Positions 6,172 to 10,924 of a stretch of DNA of 10,924 nt are shown in pieces. The notes beneath the pieces were generated by a model, which was not told the DNA's origin, ran no database searches, and saw only the letters and a list, made by a program, of their open reading frames with translations. Numbering within the stretch: the stretch's first letter is position 1; each line of letters opens with the position of its first letter. The translations under genes and the position numbers were made by a program. This stretch comes from Planctomycetaceae bacterium (GTDB lineage Bacteria > Planctomycetota > Planctomycetia > Pirellulales > Pirellulaceae): contig REEF01000673.1 of the NCBI GenBank assembly GCA_007695205.1, forward strand, positions 1 through 10,924, written 5' to 3'.

Positions 6172-7482
6172 ATGACGTTTTCGAAACGCGGTACATGGCC
6201 CCTCCGGTCGATTCGCCCCATGATTCTGGTCGCGATGATACCCATCTTTTGTGCGTCGGCCGACGTGCAAGAACCGACGAACGCTTCGTTCGATGGAATG
6301 ATCGCCTCGCCTGAACCTGGTTGGCCGCAGTGGCGCGGGGTCCGGCGGGATGGGATTTCCGACGAGACGGGTCTGCTGGATCAATGGCCGGACGACGGAC
6401 CACCCCTGCGATGGCAGATAGAAGGTCTGGGCACGGGCTGGTCGTCTCCGATTGTGGTCGGCCAGCGGATTTACATCACAGGGGATGTGGGCGAAGACTT
6501 GATGATCTTTGCGTACGATTTGGAGGGACAGCTTCAGTGGCAGGTCCGCAACGGCCAAGCCTGGCGAGGACCTTACCCGGGATCGCGTGCTACGTGCGTC
6601 TACGCTGATGGACGGCTGTATCATTTGAACGCGCACGGCCGACTGGTCTGCCTGGCGGCCGATACGGGCCAAGAGCTTTGGGCGGTCAACGTTCTGGAAC
6701 GATTCGATGGCCGGAACATCACTTGGGCGCTCAGCGAATGCCTGTTGGTCGACGGTGATCGGGTGATCGTAACTCCCGGCGGTCGGCGCGGGCTGATGGC
6801 GGCGCTGCGTACCGAAGATGGTCAGACGATCTGGACGACGCCCTCCTTGGGCGACGACGACGCCACGTACAGTTCACCGATCCTGTTCCAGCATGCGGGC
6901 CGCCGGATCATCGCCAACTGCTCGTCGGCTCACGGTTTCGGCGTCGATGCCGACTCGGGTCAATTGCTGTGGACCGTCCCCTTGAGCAACCGTTTTGCCA
7001 CCAACGTGTCCGCGCCGGTTTACGGCCAGGGGCAGATGTACTATGTGACTCCGTACGGGGAAGAAGGCCGAGCTTATCGATTGGTACCAACGGCAGCCGG
7101 CTTCGATGCGCAACTGGTATGGGAAGCTCCCATGGACACCGTGACCGGCTGCGCTGTGCTGTGGGACGGGATCATGTACGTCTCAGGATATCGCAAAGCC
7201 AAGTGGTGGTTCGCCCTGGATTGGCAAACAGGCGAAACGGTCGCCGAACGCGAGGAACTGACGACGGGAGCCGCCATTTATGCCGATGGCTGCTTGATGG
7301 TGCTGGACGAGCGTGGCGCTGCGGGCATGTTTCGAATCGATGGGAACGGACTCCAGCCAGCCGGCCGTTTCGTGTTGGTCGACGACCGCATCCGGGATGC
7401 TTGGGCACATCCGGTCTTGCTGGACGGACGGCTTTACCTACGTTATCACGACCGGCTGTGGTGCTTCGACGTGCGCAGGTAA
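6172..7482 (+). CDS. Exported PQQ-like beta-propeller repeat protein
   Basis: Function unknown. The 436-residue protein starts with a typical signal peptide: a basic n-region (Lys5, Arg6, Arg12, Arg15), a hydrophobic core MILVAMIPIF at 17-26 and a probable cleavage site after CASA (about residue 30). The mature part opens with WPQWRGVRRDG at 51-61, an N-terminal block common in planctomycete propeller proteins, then shows blades of the type SP-x-V-x-G-x-R-x-Y...G...DTG-x-x-LW: about 91-120, 141-170, 188-221, 234-267, 280-318, 326-357, 367-390 and 412-435, so seven or eight blades. No PQQ-dehydrogenase cofactor or calcium motif is evident, so it is probably a binding or scaffold protein like BamB and not an enzyme. 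ATG 6172 has AAGGAG eleven bases upstream; an in-frame TTG at 6163 abuts the ribosome binding site and is unlikely. It is convergent with pheA, 28 bases apart. Confidence 0.85.
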   Translation: MTFSKRGTWPLRSIRPMILVAMIPIFCASADVQEPTNASFDGMIASPEPGWPQWRGVRRDGISDETGLLDQWPDDGPPLRWQIEGLGTGWSSPIVVGQRIYITGDVGEDLMIFAYDLEGQLQWQVRNGQAWRGPYPGSRATCVYADGRLYHLNAHGRLVCLAADTGQELWAVNVLERFDGRNITWALSECLLVDGDRVIVTPGGRRGLMAALRTEDGQTIWTTPSLGDDDATYSSPILFQHAGRRIIANCSSAHGFGVDADSGQLLWTVPLSNRFATNVSAPVYGQGQMYYVTPYGEEGRAYRLVPTAAGFDAQLVWEAPMDTVTGCAVLWDGIMYVSGYRKAKWWFALDWQTGETVAEREELTTGAAIYADGCLMVLDERGAAGMFRIDGNGLQPAGRFVLVDDRIRDAWAHPVLLDGRLYLRYHDRLWCFDVRR

Positions 7483-7485
7483 GCA

Positions 7486-7502
7486 CCGTCGAACAACGAC
7501 GG
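7486..7502. terminator. Small hairpin between convergent genes
   Basis: CCGTCG and CGACGG form six perfect pairs with loop AACAA, four bases after the stop of the propeller gene and eight before the pheA stop. The position suits a shared bidirectional terminator, but there is no T tract on either side, so the assignment is tentative. Confidence 0.35.
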
Positions 7503-7510
7503 CCCATGGC

Positions 7511-8620
7511 TCACTCCACTGGCTGGCTTCTGGCATAGGAGCCCAGGATCTCCAGCCGCTCGGCCTTGCGTTCCAGCGACGCCAGCGCGCGGCTGATCTT
7601 GGCGTCGCGATGGTAACCCTCCATCTCGACGAAGAACAGATATTCGCTTTCGCTGCCGGGTAACGGAAACGATTCGATCCAAGTCAGATTGATGCGGTTC
7701 CGCTTGAAGATGGTCATGGCGTCCGCCAGCGAACCGGGCGTGTGCGGGATCTCGAACATGAGAGCCGTTTTGTCTTTGCCCGTTCGTCGTCCCTCGTGGT
7801 CGCCGATCACGGCGAACCGGGTGATGTTGTTTTTGTTGTCCTCGATGTTCTCGGCCAATACGCTCAGCCCGTAATTCACTCCGGCTTGTCGGCTGGCGAT
7901 CGCCGCAGCACCCTGCTTTTCGGCGGCCAATTGTGCCGCCGCCGCCGTGCTGGTCATCTCAACGGTTCGCGCCTGCGGCAGATGTTTGGCCAGCCATTCG
8001 CGGCATTGCGACAGGGCCTGAGGCTTGCTGTACACCTCTCGGATTTCGCCGCGTTGGCACTTGCCCAGCAGAAAGTGATGGATGCGCAATTGGACCTCGC
8101 CACAAATCCGTACGGGCAGTCGGGTGAACATGCCCAGCGTGTCGACCACCCGTCCGTCCGTCGAGTTTTCGATGGGGACAATGCCGAAATTGACTTGAGC
8201 CCGGTTCAGTTCCTCGAACACGGCGGCGATGGTGGCAAGCGGGACCAGTTCCGCACTGCTACCAAACCGCTCGATCGCCGCCAGATGGCTGTAACTGTAG
8301 GTCGGCCCCAAATAGGCGACTCGTAAAGGCTTGACCAACGATCGCGTTCCGCTGATCAGTTCCCGAAAAACGGCTCGCATGCACCGTTGGTCGAGTGGAC
8401 CTTGATGGCTTTGCAACACGTCCGCCAACATCTGCTGCTCTGCCTGAAGATCATGTAACAATCCCCCCTCTTCTTGTCGAAGATGGGCCCACTTTTCAGC
8501 AGTGCGGGCGTGCTCGTTCAACAGTCGGATCAGGTCCCGATTGATTTTATCCAGCGACTGCTTGCATCGGTTGGCCGTTGTGGCCGAAACCTTGCGTCTT
8601 GGTGTACTTCGTTTTGCCAT
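7511..8620 (-). CDS. pheA: Prephenate dehydratase with chorismate-mutase-like and ACT domains (P-protein)
   Basis: Cytosolic enzyme converting prephenate to phenylpyruvate for phenylalanine synthesis. The 369-residue product has three parts. Residues about 20-95 form an AroQ-type chorismate mutase helix bundle (LDKINRDLIRLLNEH...GPLDQRCMRAVFRELISGTRSL). Residues about 100-275 are prephenate dehydratase, starting YLGPTYSYSHLAA at 103-115, with VPIEN (Asn152), YSKPQALSQC (Ser198, Gln205) and NITRF (Thr267), so the catalytic residues known from E. coli PheA are kept. Residues about 285-360 are an ACT domain in which the phenylalanine-binding GALV and ESRP motifs read GSLA (296-299) and ESFP (316-319), so feedback control may be altered. 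The mutase part has lost several key residues by alignment to E. coli (Arg11, Arg28 and Arg51 become Lys20, His37 and Ala60), so it may not be active. ATG 8620 is chosen over an in-frame TTG at 8674; its ribosome binding site is weak. Confidence 0.93.
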   Translation of the reverse strand: MAKRSTPRRKVSATTANRCKQSLDKINRDLIRLLNEHARTAEKWAHLRQEEGGLLHDLQAEQQMLADVLQSHQGPLDQRCMRAVFRELISGTRSLVKPLRVAYLGPTYSYSHLAAIERFGSSAELVPLATIAAVFEELNRAQVNFGIVPIENSTDGRVVDTLGMFTRLPVRICGEVQLRIHHFLLGKCQRGEIREVYSKPQALSQCREWLAKHLPQARTVEMTSTAAAAQLAAEKQGAAAIASRQAGVNYGLSVLAENIEDNKNNITRFAVIGDHEGRRTGKDKTALMFEIPHTPGSLADAMTIFKRNRINLTWIESFPLPGSESEYLFFVEMEGYHRDAKISRALASLERKAERLEILGSYARSQPVE

Positions 8621-8688
8621 GGCTCTTTGACCCTTGATAAAGCGGCAACTCCTGCGGCACTCGACACGTTGCAACCCAAATCGCCCAA

Positions 8689-8718
8689 ATCATAGCCTTT
8701 TACCGGGAGACCTGAAAA
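8689..8718 (-). promoter_or_regulatory. Possible pheA promoter
   Basis: On the reverse strand TTTTCA (8718-8713) and TATGAT (8694-8689) lie 18 bases apart, matching four and five of six sigma-70 positions. Transcription would begin near 8682 and leave a leader of about 60 bases before pheA. No leader peptide with phenylalanine codons or attenuator is seen in that leader. Confidence 0.4.
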
Positions 8719-8891
8719 GCAGCCATGGCCAATGCGGATCTTCGCTGGGGCCAAAAGTTCGAAGGCGAGATACGTGTCAAAATGGCAGACTCGGCGAAAG
8801 CCATCCGCCGTGGCGTGCGAAATCCGCTTGGGTGTATCGATGTAAGCCGTTAATTGACAACATCTTACAACTACCCGCCTGGCCTATTTCC

Positions 8892-8906
8892 GCTTGTGGC
8901 ACAAGC
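8892..8906. promoter_or_regulatory. Perfect palindrome upstream of dnaK, possible operator
   Basis: GCTTGTG-G-CACAAGC has two perfect seven-base arms around a single base, the shape of a dimeric-repressor site. It lies about 170 bases before dnaK and overlaps a weak promoter-like pair (TTGTGG at 8895-8900, GAGAAT at 8918-8923, 17-base spacer). It is neither CIRCE nor a HAIR box. The regulator, if any, is unknown. Confidence 0.35.
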
Positions 8907-8980
8907 TTTGCTTTCCAGAGAATGATGGGATGGGATTCCAGCGGAACGTCAACAAACAAAGTCGTTTTTGAAGTGAATGC

Positions 8981-9013
8981 TTACCCCTGAACAGAACGGG
9001 TAACGCTTTTTTT
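8981..9013 (+). terminator. Terminator-like hairpin in the dnaK leader
   Basis: TTACCC (8981-8986) and GGGTAA (8998-9003) form six pairs around an eleven-base loop, followed after three bases by seven T (9007-9013), about 60 bases before dnaK. The stem is short for an intrinsic terminator. No forward gene ends just upstream, so if active it would act as an attenuator or end a short upstream transcript. Confidence 0.35.
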
Positions 9014-9072
9014 AGAAACAGTCAGCAAGCACTTGTCAAGGTTTACGAGTTGCGGAGAAAGGAGCATCGGTC

Positions 9073-10924
9073 ATGGCTCAAGGTGAAAAAATCATCGGAA
9101 TCGACTTGGGGACCACGAACTCAGTCGTCGCGATTATGGAGGGAGCGGATGCGAAGGTGATTCCCAACGCCGAAGGGAATCGACTGACTCCCAGCGTCGT
9201 GGCGTTTACACCCAAAGGAGAGGTTCTCGTCGGCGAACCGGCTCGCCGCCAGGCCGTCACGAATCCCCATAATACGGTGTATTCGATCAAGCGATTCATG
9301 GGCCGTCGGCATCACGAGGTCGAGACGGAAGAGAGGATGGTTCCGTACAAGGTGGTGGGAGCCGCTCAGGACTATGTGACGGTCGAGATCAACGGCCAGC
9401 ATCACACGCCGCAGGAGGTTTCTGCCAAGACGTTGCGGAAGATGAAGGAGGCGGCCGAGGCGTATTTGGGTCACAAGGTGAACAAGGCTGTCATCACCGT
9501 GCCCGCTTACTTCAACGACGCGCAGCGACAAGCGACCAAGGATGCCGGGCAAATCGCCGGTCTAGAAGTGGCGCGGATCATCAACGAACCGACGGCCGCC
9601 GCGATGGCCTACGGCCTGGACAAGCGGACCAGCGAAAAGATCGTTGTTTTCGATTTGGGTGGCGGTACCTTCGACGTTTCGATCCTCAAGCTGGACGATG
9701 AGGACGGGCACAAGGTGTTCGAGGTGATCAGCACCAGCGGCGATACGCATCTGGGCGGTGATGACTTTGACGAGGAATTGATCAACTATGTGGCCGACGA
9801 GTTCAAAAAGGAGCAGGGGATCGATCTTCGCCGTGATACCATGGCACTGCAGCGGTTGCAGGAGGCTTGCGAACGAGCGAAGAAGGAATTGAGCAGCGTG
9901 CCGCAGACGGACATCAATCTGCCGTTTATCACGGCCGACGCCTCGGGTCCCAAGCATCTTCAGGTGTCGATCACGCGCGCTAAGTTCGAAGAGCTGATCG
10001 ACAAATTGGTCGAGCGTTGCCGCGGGCCTGTGATGCAGGCGCTAAAGGATGCGAAGTATTCGCCCAGCGATATCGACGAAATCGTCCTGGTCGGCGGATC
10101 GACGCGTGTGCCGAAGGTCCAGACGATGGTCCGCGGAATCTTCGGCAAAGAGCCTCACAAGGGAGTGAACCCGGACGAGGTGGTGGCGATCGGTGCCGCG
10201 ATCCAGGGCAGCGTATTGGCCGGTGACCGCAAGGACGTGCTGCTGTTGGATGTCAGCCCGCTGACCCTGGGGATCGAGACCGAGGGTGGTGTGATGACCG
10301 CGTTGGTGGAACGCAACACGACGATCCCCACCGAACGGAAGCAGGTGTTCAGCACGGCGGCTGATAATCAAACGGCCGTGACCGTCAAGGTCTACCAAGG
10401 CGAACGGAAGATGGCCGAAAACAATCGGTTGCTGGGTGAATTCAACCTGGAAGGCATTCCGCCCGCGCCGCGAGGCATGCCGCAGATCGAGGTCAAATTC
10501 GACGTCGATCAAAACGGCATCCTGAACGTGTCGGCCAAGGATCTGGGCACTGGGAAAGAGGCGTCCGTACGGATCGAACAATCCTCGGGACTGTCCGAAA
10601 CCGAAATCGAACGGATGCGGAAGGACGCGGAATCGCACGCCGAAGAGGATAAGCGAAAATTCGAGCTGGTCGAAGCTCGAAACCAGGCCGATCAGATGTG
10701 CTACCAGGTCGAAAAAGTGGTCAAGGAAAACGCCGAAAAGCTGGGCGATGCCGACAAGCAGCCGCTGGAACGAGCCGTCGAAAAGACTCGGGCAGCGGCC
10801 AGGGGGGACGACGTCCAGGCGATCAAAAACGCGGTCAGCGATTTGGAACAAGCCTCGCACGCTCTGAGCAAAGTGCTGTACGAAAAGGCCCAGGCAGCCG
10901 GCCCGACCGGCTCGCCCGACGATG
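9073..10924 (+). CDS. dnaK: Chaperone DnaK (Hsp70), C-terminus cut by window edge
   Basis: Cytosolic ATP-driven chaperone that works with DnaJ and GrpE on unfolded proteins. The frame is open from ATG 9073 to the window end, giving 617 residues; typical DnaK has about 640, so only the last 20-30 or so are missing. The ATPase domain is complete: GIDLGTTNS at 9-17, IKRFMGR at 72-78 with Lys73, VPAYFNDAQRQATKDAG at 143-159, NEPTAAAMAYG at 171-181, FDLGGGTFDVSIL at 193-205 with Thr199, and LVGGSTRVP at 339-347. The linker VLLLDVSPLTLGIE at 389-402 is followed by the substrate-binding domain and helical lid, which is rich in Lys and Glu. The insert containing VPYKVVG at 90-96 marks the Gram-negative type. 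AAGGAG lies eight bases before the start. No dnaJ or grpE is seen upstream, so the gene is first in its unit here. Downstream partners lie outside the window. Confidence 0.98.
   Translation, partial: MAQGEKIIGIDLGTTNSVVAIMEGADAKVIPNAEGNRLTPSVVAFTPKGEVLVGEPARRQAVTNPHNTVYSIKRFMGRRHHEVETEERMVPYKVVGAAQDYVTVEINGQHHTPQEVSAKTLRKMKEAAEAYLGHKVNKAVITVPAYFNDAQRQATKDAGQIAGLEVARIINEPTAAAMAYGLDKRTSEKIVVFDLGGGTFDVSILKLDDEDGHKVFEVISTSGDTHLGGDDFDEELINYVADEFKKEQGIDLRRDTMALQRLQEACERAKKELSSVPQTDINLPFITADASGPKHLQVSITRAKFEELIDKLVERCRGPVMQALKDAKYSPSDIDEIVLVGGSTRVPKVQTMVRGIFGKEPHKGVNPDEVVAIGAAIQGSVLAGDRKDVLLLDVSPLTLGIETEGGVMTALVERNTTIPTERKQVFSTAADNQTAVTVKVYQGERKMAENNRLLGEFNLEGIPPAPRGMPQIEVKFDVDQNGILNVSAKDLGTGKEASVRIEQSSGLSETEIERMRKDAESHAEEDKRKFELVEARNQADQMCYQVEKVVKENAEKLGDADKQPLERAVEKTRAAARGDDVQAIKNAVSDLEQASHALSKVLYEKAQAAGPTGSPDD

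Larger units (their letters stand above)
8621..9072. other. Divergent region between pheA and dnaK
   Basis: About 450 bases with no supported gene. A forward frame open at 8634-8990 begins with TTG, has no ribosome binding site and encodes nothing recognisable. The region holds the pheA promoter candidate, a perfect TTGACA at 8854-8859 lacking a -10 box at normal spacing, a 15-base palindrome at 8892-8906, a hairpin with a T tract at 8981-9013, and the dnaK ribosome binding site. No CIRCE element and no good heat-shock sigma promoter is found. Confidence 0.5.

Noticed and set aside
5828..6403. Reverse-strand open frame of 191 codons ending just before the transglutaminase-like gene
   Set aside because: It covers the signal peptide and N-terminus of the propeller gene on the other strand and gives a basic, Ser-rich product with no recognisable motif.
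8634..8990. Forward open frame of 118 codons before dnaK
   Set aside because: It has a TTG start, no ribosome binding site and no recognisable sequence, and it overlaps the pheA promoter region.
8950..8990. Heat-shock sigma-32-like promoter (TTGAA ... CCCC) before dnaK
   Set aside because: The spacer is only about 11 bases, shorter than the usual 13-17, and the flanking bases do not fit.
10042..10860. Reverse-strand open frame of 272 codons opposite dnaK
   Set aside because: It is a mirror of dnaK codon usage; the dnaK frame has full-length family conservation.

Overview
The window reads as chromosome of a Gram-negative-type bacterium, most probably a planctomycete of the Pirellula/Rhodopirellula kind. 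This rests on the exported PQQ-type beta-propeller protein with an N-terminal WPQWRG...RDG...ETGLL...W block, which is very common in that group, on the fairly GC-rich sequence, on mostly single-gene transcription units with long gaps, and on irregular Shine-Dalgarno signals. No database search was possible, so the assignment is an inference. No tRNA, rRNA, CRISPR array, insertion sequence or phage gene is visible.

Layout. 1-340: gene-free left edge with a weak promoter candidate. 341-1375 (+): guaC, GMP reductase. 1376-1779: a long gap with three successive inverted repeats, the last a good intrinsic terminator. 1780-2058 (+): a small membrane protein of unknown function. 2094-4227 (-): a tight three-gene operon, transcribed cbiM-cbiQ-cbiO, for an ECF-type nickel/cobalt importer; its genes overlap by 1 and 4 bases. 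4228-4513: intergenic, with two perfect inverted repeats. 4514-5824 (-): an exported protein of the transglutaminase-elicitor type. 5825-6171: divergent promoter region. 6172-7482 (+): the exported PQQ-like propeller protein. 7511-8620 (-): pheA, a chorismate-mutase-like domain fused to prephenate dehydratase and an ACT domain. 8621-9072: divergent region with a pheA promoter candidate, a perfect 15-base palindrome and a terminator-like hairpin. 9073-10924 (+): dnaK, cut by the window edge just before its C-terminus.

How the parts fit. Most genes are housekeeping: purine salvage (guaC), metal uptake (cbiMQO), phenylalanine synthesis (pheA) and protein folding (dnaK). Only cbiMQO forms a clear functional unit. 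The transglutaminase-like and propeller proteins are divergently transcribed and both carry export signals, but nothing shows that they act together. The least ordinary points are the chorismate mutase domain of PheA, which has lost most of its catalytic residues, the transglutaminase-elicitor-like enzyme with an unusual tail, and the structured gap after guaC. I see no convincing wholly new multi-gene system.
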